This document shows, piece by piece, positions 7,528-16,094 of a stretch of DNA of 48,839 nucleotides. How positions within the stretch are numbered: the stretch's first letter is position 1; every line of letters begins with the position of its first letter. The position numbers were made by a program, and so were the translations under genes. The stretch comes from an uncultured Eubacteriales bacterium. Its GTDB lineage: Bacteria; Bacillota; Clostridia; Oscillospirales; Oscillospiraceae. The notes beneath the pieces are model-generated. The model worked only from the letters and a program-made list of their open reading frames with translations. It had not been told where the DNA came from and ran no database searches. The stretch is from NCBI GenBank assembly GCA_900553135.1, contig USCO01000002.1, forward strand, positions 1 through 48,839. Direction: 5' to 3'.

Positions 7528-7568
7528 GGAGTCCCCCTCCTTTTTCGACTCCAGAATGGAACATTCTG
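7527..7568 (+). promoter_or_regulatory. Two short hairpins between gdpP and rplI
   Basis: A short AAGGAG/CTCCTT hairpin followed by T lies just after the gdpP stop. Next comes CAGAATG-GAA-CATTCTG (7552-7568). The second shares its arms with the terminator downstream of rplI (8061-8099). They may reduce read-through or protect the 5' end of the rplI message. Confidence 0.4.
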
Positions 7569-7604
7569 CGTTATTATTACTACTAGTATTCGGAGGAAAC
7601 GACC

Positions 7605-8051
7605 ATGAAAGTGATTTTACAGCAAGACGTGAAGGGCCAGGGCAAGAAGGGCCAGCTGGTGGAGGTATCCGACGGCTACGCCCGCAACTTCCTGCTGCCC
7701 AAGAAGCTGGCTGTCCCCGCCACCGCGGAGAACGTGAACACCATGAAGCAGCAGGAGAAGGCCCGTCTGGCCCAGCAGGCCGCCGAGAAGGCGGAGGCTC
7801 AGGCCCTGGCCAAGAAGCTGGAGGGTCTGTCTGTGACCATCTCCGCCAAGGCCGGCGAAGGCGGACGCCTCTTCGGCGCCGTCACCGCCAAGGAGATCTC
7901 CGAGGCCCTCGCCGCCCAGCACGGGCTGAACATTGCCAAGACCAAGATCGTCATGGACGAGCCCATCAAGGCCTGCGGCGGCTACCAGTATAAAGCCAAG
8001 CTGGGCTACGAAGTTGTGGGCACCCTGAAGGTCAACGTGGTGGAGGCCTAA
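7605..8051 (+). CDS. rplI: 50S ribosomal protein L9
   Basis: The 148-residue protein binds 23S rRNA at the base of the L1 stalk. The N-terminal domain has the L9 signature MKVILQQDVKGQGKKGQLVE and VSDGYARNFLLPKKLA (~20-36). A long charged connecting helix (~42-75) and the C-terminal domain follow; length is normal. GGAGGAAACGACC precedes the ATG. It sits between gdpP and dnaB, as in Bacillus. Confidence 0.97.
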   Translation: MKVILQQDVKGQGKKGQLVEVSDGYARNFLLPKKLAVPATAENVNTMKQQEKARLAQQAAEKAEAQALAKKLEGLSVTISAKAGEGGRLFGAVTAKEISEALAAQHGLNIAKTKIVMDEPIKACGGYQYKAKLGYEVVGTLKVNVVEA

Positions 8052-8060
8052 CCCATACGA

Positions 8061-8099
8061 GCAACATGCAGAATGGCAGCATTCTGCATGTTGCCTTTT
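8061..8099 (+). terminator. Hairpin terminator between rplI and dnaB
   Basis: A perfect 15-bp stem (8061-8075 with 8080-8094, loop GCAG) is followed by CTTTTCC. The T-run is short, so termination may be partial and allow some read-through to dnaB. Confidence 0.75.
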
Positions 8100-8124
8100 C
8101 CACTGACTCTTTTGAACGGGGGGC

Positions 8125-9477
8125 ATGCCCATGGACGAAGAACTTTTACTCAAACAGCTGCCCCACTCGGTGGAGGCGGAGCAGTCGGTGCTGGGCTCCA
8201 TGCTCATTGACTCCCGCTGTGTGCCCGAGGTCATCGACCAGCTGCGGCCCGACGACTTCTATGTGCGGCAGAACCGGGAGATCTACGAGACCATCTACTC
8301 CATGTTCAACTACTCCCTCACCATCGACCCGGTGACGGTGCTGGAGAACATGAAGCAAAACGGGGTCTATGACGACAACACCTCCCGGGGCTACATTTTG
8401 CAGCTCATGGACACCACCCCCACCGCCGCCAATGTGAAGGAATACATTGGCATTTTGAAGGACAAGACCCTGCTGCGCCGGGTGGCCGAGACAGCGGGGG
8501 ATCTCACCGCTCTGATCCAACAAGGCACCGAGACGGGCCAGGATATTCTGGAGGCCGCCGAGCAGCGGATCTACGCCATCCGCCAGGGCCGGGCCGCCCG
8601 GGGACTGACCCCCATCTCCGCGGTGCTCATTGACGTGTACGACCGGCTCACCGAGCTGGCCGAAAGCGACAGCGCCATCCCCGGACTGTCCACCGGTCTC
8701 ACCGACCTGGACCGGGCCATCTCCGGTCTGAACAAGTCCGACCTCATCCTCCTGGCCGCCCGTCCCGGTATGGGCAAGACCTCCATGGCTCTGAACATTC
8801 TGCTGGAGGCGGGCAAGAAGTCGGGCAAAACCGTGGCCTTCTTCTCTTTGGAAATGAGCCGGGAGCAGCTGGCCCTGCGTCTTATTTCCAGCGAGTGCTT
8901 TGTGGACAACAAAAAGCTGGTCACAGGTAAGCTCACCGAGGAGGACTGGGAAAAGGTGGCTGTGGCCGCCGACTCCCTCAACCGCTCCAAGATCCTCATT
9001 GACGATGACTCCTCGGTCACCGTGGCCGACATCAACGCCAAGTGCCGCCGGGTGGAGGATCTGGGCCTGGTCATCATCGACTATCTGCAATTGATGCAGT
9101 CCGCCGGAGGCAAGCAGTATTCCGGCGAAAACCGCCAGCAGGTGGTCTCCGACATCTCCCGCGCCCTGAAGATCATGGCCAAGGAGCTGAACGTCCCCGT
9201 TCTCTGCCTCAGCCAGCTCTCCCGTGCCAACGAGAGCCGCAGCGACAAGCGGCCCATGCTCTCCGACCTGCGTGAGTCGGGCGCCATCGAGCAGGACGCC
9301 GACATCGTCATGTTCCTCTACCGGGAGGGCTACTACGACAAGGAGACCCCCAACCCCAATCTGGCCGAGTGCATCATCGCCAAAAACCGCCACGGCGAGA
9401 CCCGCACCGTGGAGCTCCAGTGGCTGCCCGAGTTTACTACCTTCGGCAACATGGAGTGGCAGCACGAGGAATATTGA
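8125..9477 (+). CDS. dnaB: Replicative DNA helicase DnaB
   Basis: The 450-residue hexameric helicase unwinds DNA at the replication fork. The N-terminal DnaB domain opens with LPHSVEAEQSVLGSMLIDSR. A linker and the RecA-like ATPase domain follow, with Walker A ARPGMGKTS (~212-220), Walker B LVIIDYLQLM (~315) and LSQLSRANESR (~362). The length is normal. Two starts are possible: ATG 8125 directly behind a G-run, or ATG 8131 at a better distance (7 nt), giving MDEELLLKQ. It follows rplI and precedes tilS. Confidence 0.96.
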   Translation: MPMDEELLLKQLPHSVEAEQSVLGSMLIDSRCVPEVIDQLRPDDFYVRQNREIYETIYSMFNYSLTIDPVTVLENMKQNGVYDDNTSRGYILQLMDTTPTAANVKEYIGILKDKTLLRRVAETAGDLTALIQQGTETGQDILEAAEQRIYAIRQGRAARGLTPISAVLIDVYDRLTELAESDSAIPGLSTGLTDLDRAISGLNKSDLILLAARPGMGKTSMALNILLEAGKKSGKTVAFFSLEMSREQLALRLISSECFVDNKKLVTGKLTEEDWEKVAVAADSLNRSKILIDDDSSVTVADINAKCRRVEDLGLVIIDYLQLMQSAGGKQYSGENRQQVVSDISRALKIMAKELNVPVLCLSQLSRANESRSDKRPMLSDLRESGAIEQDADIVMFLYREGYYDKETPNPNLAECIIAKNRHGETRTVELQWLPEFTTFGNMEWQHEEY

Positions 9478-9495
9478 CCCCTTCGGAGGTAAGCT

Positions 9496-10953
9496 ATGTC
9501 CGACCCAATGCGGGAATTTATTTTACAACGCCGCCTGATCCCTCCGGGGAGCCGGGTGCTGTGCGCCGTGTCCGGCGGGGCGGACTCCCTGTACCTGCTC
9601 CACCGGCTCTACTGCCTGCGGCGGGAGCTGCGCTTCACCCTGTGCGCCGCCCACTATAACCACTGTCTCCGGGGACAGGAGTCCGACGGGGACGAGGAAT
9701 TTGTCCGTACCTTTCTCGCGCTGTGCTGCTCCGGGGAGAAAATTCTTCTGCCCGACGGCAGCGTGGAGGAGCTGCCCCCCGTGGAGTTCTTCTCCGGCCG
9801 GGGGGATGTGGCCGCCCGGGCCAGAGAACGCCGCCAGGGTCTGGAGGAGACCGCCCGGGAGATGCGCTACGCCTTTCTGGCGGAGACCGCCAAAAAGGCT
9901 GGCTGCGACCTCATCGCCACCGCCCACACCGCCAACGACAACGGCGAGACCATGCTGCTGCACCTGGTGCGAGGCACGGGACTGCGGGGGCTCACCGGCA
10001 TCGCCCCCCAGCGGGGCAATGTGATCCGGCCCCTGCTCACCACCACCCGGAGCCAGATCGAGGACTACCTCCGCTACCGGGGCTTTCCTTGGCGGGAGGA
10101 TTCCTCCAACCGGGACGATCAATTTACCCGCAACCGCCTGCGCCACCGGGTACTGCCCGAGCTGGAGGCGGTCTGTCCCGGCCTTCCCCTGCGTCTGGCG
10201 GACACCGCCCAGCGCCTGCGGGAGGACGAGGAATATCTCACCCAGCAGGCCCAGGCCGCGCTCACAAACCTGGAGGAGTCGGAGGGCGCGCTTTCCCTCC
10301 CAGCCGGAGATATCGCCGCCCTGCCCCAGCCTTTGGCCATACGGGCGGTGCGCATTCTGGTGGGGCGCATGACCCGTGGCAACGACGACTGCTCCGCCGC
10401 CCATCTGGAGGGACTGGTGGCCCTGTGCCGCAAGGAGGGTTCTCCCTCCGCCCGGCTGGACCTGCCCGGGGGACTCACCGCCCGGCGGTGCTACCACCGC
10501 CTGGTGCTCAGCCGCAGGCCCCCCACCCCCATCCAGCCCGTTCCCCTCACCCTGTCGGGAGAGACCCGGGCGGGGGATTTCCAGATCGCCTGTTCCCCGG
10601 CGGTCTATCAGGGGGAAATCCAGGGCCCCTGGGAGATGTTTCTCTCCCAGCGCGCCGTTCCCCAGCCCCTGGTGCGCCGCCGCGGCACCGGGGACACCCT
10701 GCGTCTGCCCGGACGCAGGACCCGTACGCTGAAAAAATGGATGATCGACCTGCACATCCCCGCCTCCTGCCGGGATTTTCTCCCCGTGCTGGAGCAGGAC
10801 GGCCAGGTGGCCGCCGCCGCAGGCCTGGGGCCCCAGGAAACCCTGACCCCCAAGCCCGGAGAGCTGTGCTGGCACATCCGCTTTTTCTCCCCAGAAAACC
10901 GGAATTTCCCGGCCTTGCAGCCGGATGTTTCAAAAAATACACCCCAAATGTGA
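9496..10953 (+). CDS. tilS: tRNA(Ile)-lysidine synthetase
   Basis: The 485-residue N-type ATP pyrophosphatase attaches lysine to C34 of tRNA-Ile(CAU), switching it from Met to Ile identity. The PP-loop SGGADS is at ~26-31, the HYNHCLRG motif at ~55 and TAHTANDNGETMLLH at ~141-155. C-terminal TilS substrate-binding regions follow, with LVRRRGTGDTLRLPGRR (~393). It lies 18 nt after dnaB, with GGAGG upstream, and 18 nt before hpt. The tilS-hpt-ftsH order is conserved in Bacillota. Confidence 0.95.
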   Translation: MSDPMREFILQRRLIPPGSRVLCAVSGGADSLYLLHRLYCLRRELRFTLCAAHYNHCLRGQESDGDEEFVRTFLALCCSGEKILLPDGSVEELPPVEFFSGRGDVAARARERRQGLEETAREMRYAFLAETAKKAGCDLIATAHTANDNGETMLLHLVRGTGLRGLTGIAPQRGNVIRPLLTTTRSQIEDYLRYRGFPWREDSSNRDDQFTRNRLRHRVLPELEAVCPGLPLRLADTAQRLREDEEYLTQQAQAALTNLEESEGALSLPAGDIAALPQPLAIRAVRILVGRMTRGNDDCSAAHLEGLVALCRKEGSPSARLDLPGGLTARRCYHRLVLSRRPPTPIQPVPLTLSGETRAGDFQIACSPAVYQGEIQGPWEMFLSQRAVPQPLVRRRGTGDTLRLPGRRTRTLKKWMIDLHIPASCRDFLPVLEQDGQVAAAAGLGPQETLTPKPGELCWHIRFFSPENRNFPALQPDVSKNTPQM

Positions 10954-10971
10954 GGAAAGGAAGATCATTTC

Positions 10972-11514
10972 ATGTTAGAGAAGGACATTCAGGAGGTACT
11001 GTTCAGCAAGGAGCAGCTGGAGCAGCGGGTGGATGAGATCGCCCAGGCCATCACCCGGGACTACGAGGGCAAGGAGATCGTGCTCATCAGCGTGCTGCGC
11101 GGCTCCTTCGTCTTTATGGCCGACCTGTGCCGCCACATCGACCTGCCCTGCACCATCGACTTTATGTCGGTCTCCTCTTACGGCAAGGGAACCTCCTCTT
11201 CCGGCCAGGTGCAGATCACCAAGGACCTGTCCGGGGATATCTCCGGCAAGCACATCATCGTGGTGGAGGACATTCTGGACTCCGGCAACACTCTGAGCTA
11301 CCTGCTGAAGCTCCTGGAGCAGCGCTCCCCCGCTTCCATCCGCCTGTGCACCCTGCTGGATAAGCCCGACCGCCGGGTCAAGCCCGTGGAGGTCCACTAC
11401 TCCGGCTTCACCATCCCCGACGCCTTTGTGGTGGGCTACGGCCTGGATTACGCCGAGCACTACCGCAACCTGCCCTACATCGGCATCCTGAAGCCGGAAG
11501 TTTACGGCGGCTGA
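10972..11514 (+). CDS. hpt: Hypoxanthine phosphoribosyltransferase
   Basis: The 180-residue purine-salvage enzyme makes IMP/GMP from hypoxanthine/guanine and PRPP. The PRPP-binding loop VVEDILDSGNTLSYL is at ~97-111, the flexible loop with SVSSYGKGTSSSG at ~65-77 and the base-binding VGYGLDYAEHYRNLPYIG near the C-terminus. A GGAAAGGAAG ribosome site precedes the ATG. It lies between tilS and ftsH, its usual place. Confidence 0.95.
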   Translation: MLEKDIQEVLFSKEQLEQRVDEIAQAITRDYEGKEIVLISVLRGSFVFMADLCRHIDLPCTIDFMSVSSYGKGTSSSGQVQITKDLSGDISGKHIIVVEDILDSGNTLSYLLKLLEQRSPASIRLCTLLDKPDRRVKPVEVHYSGFTIPDAFVVGYGLDYAEHYRNLPYIGILKPEVYGG

Positions 11515-11584
11515 CCTCTGACACAGACGCGGCGGTTGGCGGACCCCGCGCCAGTTTCAGTCCGCCGGAAAGGAAGTGAGTCCC

Positions 11585-13459
11585 TTGAAGCGTTTCAGTG
11601 CCCGGGACCTGGCCCTGTACCTGCTGCTTATCCTGCTCATGCTCTTTGCGGTGAACTCCCTGCAGCAGATGTACCGGGCCGACGATCCCTCTTATAATCA
11701 GGTCCGTATTCTCTTTGAACAGGGGAAGGTGAAATCCTTCTCGGTCAAGGACAACGTGCTCACCATGGTCCTGCGGGGCGATGGCGACGAAACCTACACT
11801 CAGACCTACGAGCTGGCCAGCTTCGACGTGTTTTACAACGACCTGCACCAGCTCATCGACGAGCAGCGCACCCAGGGGATCATCGAGGACTATGATTACC
11901 CCGTGGGCGTGCAGAACGCCTGGTGGTACCAGTTCCTGCCCTATCTCATTGTGATTTTGGCCCTGGGCGGCTTCTGGTACCTGATGTACCTGCGGCAGAA
12001 CAACGCCAACGGCGGCGGAGGCGGCGGGCCCTCCCGCTTTGGCCACGCCCGCACCCGCACCCTCTCCGACCAGAGCAAGAAGGTCACCTTCCACGACGTG
12101 GCAGGTGCCGACGAGGAGAAGGCGGAGCTGCAGGAGATCGTAGAATTTCTGCGGGACCCCCAGCGCTTCACCGCCCTGGGCGCCCGCATCCCCAAGGGCG
12201 TGCTGCTGGTGGGCCCTCCGGGCACCGGTAAGACCCTCATCGCCAAGGCGGTGGCGGGCGAAGCCGGGGTCCACTTCCTGTCCATCTCGGGCTCCGACTT
12301 TGTGGAGCTCTATGTGGGCGTGGGCGCCAGCCGTGTCCGGGACCTGTTTGACCAGGCCAAGAAGGAGGCCCCCGCCATTGTCTTTATTGACGAGATCGAC
12401 GCCGTGGGCCGCCAGCGCGGCGCTGGCCTGGGCGGCGGTCACGACGAGCGGGAGCAGACGCTGAACCAGCTGCTGGTGGAGATGGACGGCTTTGCGGGCA
12501 ACGAGGGCGTTATCGTCATGGCGGCCACCAACCGCCAGGACATTCTGGACCCCGCCCTGCTGCGGCCCGGCCGCTTTGACCGGCAGATCTATGTGGGCCT
12601 GCCCGACATCAAGGGCCGGGAGGAGATCTTGAAGGTCCACGCCAAAAAGAAGCCTTTGGCCGAGGACGTGTCCCTCAGCGACCTGGCCAAGGCCACCGCA
12701 GGCTTCACCGGCGCCGATCTGGAGAACCTCCTCAACGAGGCGGCCCTGCTGGCTGCCCGGGGCGGACAGCGCTACATCGCCATGGCCGACCTCCACGAGG
12801 CCATGATGAAGGTGATTGCCGGACCTGAGAAGAAGAGCCGGGTCATCACCCCCCACGCCAAGCGGCTCACCGCCTACCACGAGGCGGGCCACGCCGTGGT
12901 CATCCACGAGCTGTCCACCCAGGACCCGGTGCATCAGATCACCATTATCCCCCGGGGCGGCGCGGGCGGCATGACCATCTCCCTGCCCCAGGAGGACCGC
13001 TCCTACCTGTCCAAGCAGGAGCTGCAGGAGCGCATCGCCGTGTGTCTGGGCGGCCGGGTGGCTGAGGAAGTGGTGCTGGGAGACATCTCCACCGGCGCCT
13101 CCAGCGACATTCAGAAGGCCTCCTCCATCGCCCGGAGCATGGTCACCAAGTACGGCATGAGCGGCCGTCTGGGCACCATCGCCTACGGCAACGAGAGCGA
13201 CGAGGTGTTCATTGGCCGCACCATGGCCCAGGCCCGCAGCTACTCCGAGGAAGTGGCCGGACTCATTGACGAGGAGGTCAAGTCCATTGTGGACCAGGCC
13301 TACGCCACCTGCCACCGCATCCTGGAGGAGCACCGGAAGGAGCTGGAGCTCACCGCCCAGTACCTGCTGGCCCACGAGACCATGCAGGGCGAGGTGTTCG
13401 CCAAGGTGTTCACCAACCCCGACGACGAGGAGTTCCAGGGACTGCTGGATCACGAATAA
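11585..13459 (+). CDS. ftsH: ATP-dependent zinc metalloprotease FtsH
   Basis: The 624-residue membrane-bound AAA+ protease has two transmembrane helices (~8-25 and ~118-138) around a short extracytoplasmic domain. Then come Walker A GPPGTGKT (~207-214), Walker B IVFIDEID, the SRH region and the zinc site HEAGH (~432-436). A Gly-rich linker (NGGGGGGPS) follows the second helix. I favour the TTG at 11585 (MKRFSARDL), 8 nt from AGGAAG; the GTG at 11576 overlaps the ribosome site. The length is normal. It is the last gene of the run and is followed by a strong terminator. Confidence 0.96.
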   Translation: MKRFSARDLALYLLLILLMLFAVNSLQQMYRADDPSYNQVRILFEQGKVKSFSVKDNVLTMVLRGDGDETYTQTYELASFDVFYNDLHQLIDEQRTQGIIEDYDYPVGVQNAWWYQFLPYLIVILALGGFWYLMYLRQNNANGGGGGGPSRFGHARTRTLSDQSKKVTFHDVAGADEEKAELQEIVEFLRDPQRFTALGARIPKGVLLVGPPGTGKTLIAKAVAGEAGVHFLSISGSDFVELYVGVGASRVRDLFDQAKKEAPAIVFIDEIDAVGRQRGAGLGGGHDEREQTLNQLLVEMDGFAGNEGVIVMAATNRQDILDPALLRPGRFDRQIYVGLPDIKGREEILKVHAKKKPLAEDVSLSDLAKATAGFTGADLENLLNEAALLAARGGQRYIAMADLHEAMMKVIAGPEKKSRVITPHAKRLTAYHEAGHAVVIHELSTQDPVHQITIIPRGGAGGMTISLPQEDRSYLSKQELQERIAVCLGGRVAEEVVLGDISTGASSDIQKASSIARSMVTKYGMSGRLGTIAYGNESDEVFIGRTMAQARSYSEEVAGLIDEEVKSIVDQAYATCHRILEEHRKELELTAQYLLAHETMQGEVFAKVFTNPDDEEFQGLLDHE

Positions 13460-13460
13460 C

Positions 13461-13496
13461 AAAACCCGGGACCTGCTGTGCAGGCCCCGGGTTTTT
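13461..13496 (+). terminator. Terminator of the gdpP-ftsH run
   Basis: The stem AACCCGGG.CCTG pairs with CAGG.CCCGGGTT, followed by TTTTT. Confidence 0.85.
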
Positions 13497-13540
13497 CCAC
13501 TTTGCGCCCTCTTTGTGTGGAAACTTTCCCCGCTCTGGAT

Positions 13541-13582
13541 AAAAAACGGGACCCCTTCTCCAAAAGAAGGGGTCCCTGTTTT
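13541..13582 (-). terminator. Terminator of the ior/paaK locus
   Basis: A perfect 12-bp stem (13548-13559 with 13565-13576) is followed on the minus strand by six T (13541-13546). It follows the ACT-domain gene and faces the ftsH terminator. Confidence 0.85.
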
Positions 13583-13614
13583 GTTTCCTTCCACCGGGCA
13601 GTCCCGGTCTGGGG

Positions 13615-14049
13615 TCACAGCCCCTGCACCTGGTCCTGCTCCAAAGTCTTGATGTTCCGCTGGGCCAGAGTCTGCTCGGCGGCCTCAGCGTCGGCCACAC
13701 GGAAGATCATGTAGGCCCCGTCGGAGTGCTTGCCGCCCAGGAAGGCGTACATATACTCCACATTGATGTTGGCGTTGGCCAGCACCTGGAGCACCCGGTT
13801 CAGGCCTCCGGGCACGTCGGGGATGGCAACCGCCACCACGGGGGTGAGGTTGTGGACATAGCCCGCGTCCTTGAGGACGGTGGTGGCCTGATAGACGTCG
13901 TTTACGATGATGCGCACAATGCCAAACTCGCTGGTCTCGGCAAGGGACAGGGCCCGCAGGTCCACCCGATTCTGAGCCAGCACCCCGGTGAGCCCATACA
14001 GGGCCCCGGGCTTGTTTTCCACAAAAATGGAGATCTGCTTGATGCTCAT
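13615..14049 (-). CDS. Tandem ACT-domain protein
   Basis: The 144-residue protein is made of two ACT domains. The first begins MSIKQISIFVENKPGALYGL (~1-70); the second has VAIPDVPGGLNRVLQVLANA (~72-92) and the strand INVEYMYAF. ACT domains bind amino acids. Such stand-alone proteins are common next to paaK and iorAB in anaerobes, where they probably sense aromatic or branched amino acids. It starts 12 nt after paaK, with GGAGG upstream. No catalytic domain is present. Its regulatory role is inferred from context. Confidence 0.88.
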   Translation of the reverse strand: MSIKQISIFVENKPGALYGLTGVLAQNRVDLRALSLAETSEFGIVRIIVNDVYQATTVLKDAGYVHNLTPVVAVAIPDVPGGLNRVLQVLANANINVEYMYAFLGGKHSDGAYMIFRVADAEAAEQTLAQRNIKTLEQDQVQGL

Positions 14050-14061
14050 GGTCAGCCCTCC

Positions 14062-15372
14062 TTAAATCTTCCGCTTGTCGATGACCCGGACCGCCTTGCC
14101 CTCGCTGCGGACAATGGACTTGGGGGCCACCAGCGTGACCTTGGCCGCCAGACCCAGCAGAGAGCGCAGGCCCTCCACCAGCTCTTTCTGCCGGCGGTCG
14201 ATCTCGCCCAGGTTGTCGGTGAACATCTCGGGAGTCATCTCCACCTGGATGTCCAGGGTGTCGGTGGACTTGACCCGGTCCACGATGATCTGGTAGTTGG
14301 CGGGATAGCCGTGGTTGAGCAGCACCGTCTCGATCTGAGAGGGGAAGACGTTGACACCACGGATGATGAGCATATCGTCGCTGCGGCCCATGGGCTTGCT
14401 CATCTTGACGAAGGTACGTCCGCAGGAGCACTGTCCCCGGTGGATCACGCCGATATCCCGGGTGCGATAACGCAGCAGGGGGAAGGCCTGGCGGGTGATG
14501 CAGGAGAAAACGATCTCGCCCTGCTGGCCCTCGGGCAGCACCTCGCCCGTCTCGGGGTCGATGATCTCGATGATGAAGTGGTCCTCGTTGACGTGCATGC
14601 CGTTCTGCTCGGAGCACTCGTAGGCCACGCCGGGACCCATGATCTCGGTCAGACCATAGATGTCGTAGGCCTTGATGCCCAACTTCTCCTGGATGTCCTG
14701 GCGCATCTCCTCGCTCCAGGCCTCGGCGCCGAAGATGCCCGCCTTCAGGGGAATGTCCTTGCCGGTGAGGCCCATCTCATGGAGGGTCTCGCCGATAAAG
14801 GCGGCATAGGAGGGGGTGCAGCACAGCACGGTGGAGCCAAAGTCCCGGAGAATGGTGATCTGGCGCTGGGTGTTGCCGGAGGAGACGGGGATGACGGTGG
14901 CGCCCAGCTTGGTGGCGCCGCCGTGGAGTCCCAGACCACCGGTGAACAGGCCGTAGCCGTAGGAGATATGGACCTTGTCCTCCTCGGTGGCGCCTACGGC
15001 CACCAGCTGACGGGCCACGATATCGTCCCAAATATCCAGGTCCTCCCGGGTGTAGCCCACCACGATCTGCTTTCCTGTGGTGCCCGAGGAGGCGTGCAGC
15101 CGTACCACGTCCTTCATGGGCACGGCAAACAGGCCATAGGGGTAGGTGTCCCGCAGGTCCTTTTTGTAGGTAAAGGGCAGCTTGTGCAGGTCGTCCACCG
15201 ACTTGATGTCCTCAGGGCGCACGCCCTTTTCGTCCATCAGCTTCTTGTAATAGGGCACGTGGTCATAGGCGTGACGCACCTGCTTCACCAGGCGCTCATC
15301 CTGCCAGGCCCGAATCTGTTCCCGAGAGGCGCATTCGATCTCGGGCTGATAATACCGTTGCACTGGAATCAT
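14062..15372 (-). CDS. paaK: Phenylacetate-CoA ligase (PaaK family)
   Basis: The ~436-residue ANL-superfamily enzyme makes aryl-acetyl-CoA from an arylacetate, ATP and CoA, or runs in reverse to gain ATP. Visible motifs are the ATP-binding loop HASSGTTGKQIVVGYT (~92-107), the A5 motif YDIYGLTEIMGPG (~235-247) and YRTRDIG (~301). The C-terminal lid has MGRSDDMLIIRGVNVFPSQI (~325-345). I chose ATG 15372 (MIPVQRYYQ); an in-frame GTG at 15390 has no ribosome site. A 147-nt gap with a hairpin repeat separates it from iorB, so it may have its own promoter. With IOR it would turn arylpyruvates into arylacetates plus ATP. Confidence 0.9.
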   Translation of the reverse strand: MIPVQRYYQPEIECASREQIRAWQDERLVKQVRHAYDHVPYYKKLMDEKGVRPEDIKSVDDLHKLPFTYKKDLRDTYPYGLFAVPMKDVVRLHASSGTTGKQIVVGYTREDLDIWDDIVARQLVAVGATEEDKVHISYGYGLFTGGLGLHGGATKLGATVIPVSSGNTQRQITILRDFGSTVLCCTPSYAAFIGETLHEMGLTGKDIPLKAGIFGAEAWSEEMRQDIQEKLGIKAYDIYGLTEIMGPGVAYECSEQNGMHVNEDHFIIEIIDPETGEVLPEGQQGEIVFSCITRQAFPLLRYRTRDIGVIHRGQCSCGRTFVKMSKPMGRSDDMLIIRGVNVFPSQIETVLLNHGYPANYQIIVDRVKSTDTLDIQVEMTPEMFTDNLGEIDRRQKELVEGLRSLLGLAAKVTLVAPKSIVRSEGKAVRVIDKRKI

Positions 15373-15462
15373 CCCTCTCTTATGCTTCACGCAGAAATCA
15401 ATGGTCGTTCTTTTATTTCAATGTCTCGCGCCCTTCCTCCGCCCATCTTGTCAACGGCAGAA

Positions 15463-15514
15463 GCAAAGCGCAGCTTTGCACAAAGTTCTTTGCCAAGCTT
15501 TCTTTCAAGAAAGC
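15463..15514 (+). repeat. Double-hairpin intergenic repeat, copy A
   Basis: The unit is GCAAAGC-GCA-GCTTTGC, then CAAAGTTCTTTGCC, then GCTTTCTT-TC-AAGAAAGC. A diverged copy with the same layout lies at 20069-20125 on the other strand. Both sit right after a gene end. It looks like a REP/MITE-like or terminator-type repeat family of this genome. Confidence 0.5.
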
Positions 15515-15519
15515 GGAGG

Positions 15520-16092
15520 TCAGGCGTTCTTGCCCAACTGGAAGGCCTTCTTGTTCAGCTCCAGGAACTTGGCGGGCACCATGGCCTCCAGAGAGGCCTG
15601 CCAGGCCTCCTCGGGCAGGTCAAAGTAGTGGGACAGCCGCCCCATCAGCACAATATTCACCGCCTTGCTGCTGCCGGCCTCCTCAGCCAGAGCCAGGCAA
15701 TCCAGGGCATCCACCTTGGCGCCCTTGGCCTTCATCTTCTCCACCAGGTTCTCGGGATACTGGGCCGCGCCGGTGATGACGGGCATGGGGTCGATCTGCT
15801 GGGTGGAGGTGACGATCTGTCCGTCTGGCTTTAAGTACTCCAGCCAACGGGCGGCCTCCAGCAGCTCAAAGGAGACAATAAAGTCGGCCTCGCCCTTGTC
15901 GATGACGGGAGAATTCACCCGGTCGCCGTAGCGCACGTAGGTGACCACGCTGCCGCCCCGCTGGGACATGCCGTGGACCTCGGACACCTTCACATCATAG
16001 CCCTGCTCCATAAGCAGGTGGCCCAGCAGCTTGCTGGCCAGCAGGGAGCCCTGGCCCCCCACGCCCACGATCATAATATTCTTCGTTTCCAT
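15520..16092 (-). CDS. iorB: Indolepyruvate:ferredoxin oxidoreductase beta subunit
   Basis: The 190-residue subunit is the gamma-type domain of 2-oxoacid:ferredoxin oxidoreductases, which binds CoA. It opens with METKNIMIVGVGGQGSLLAS, the typical GVGGQG loop, and then has VHGMSQRGGSVVTYVRYG (~39-57). It forms a complex with IorA to oxidise arylpyruvates (from Trp, Phe, Tyr) to arylacetyl-CoA and reduced ferredoxin. It starts 2 nt after the iorA stop and is therefore translationally linked. The length is normal. Confidence 0.93.
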   Translation of the reverse strand: METKNIMIVGVGGQGSLLASKLLGHLLMEQGYDVKVSEVHGMSQRGGSVVTYVRYGDRVNSPVIDKGEADFIVSFELLEAARWLEYLKPDGQIVTSTQQIDPMPVITGAAQYPENLVEKMKAKGAKVDALDCLALAEEAGSSKAVNIVLMGRLSHYFDLPEEAWQASLEAMVPAKFLELNKKAFQLGKNA

Positions 16093-16094
16093 GG

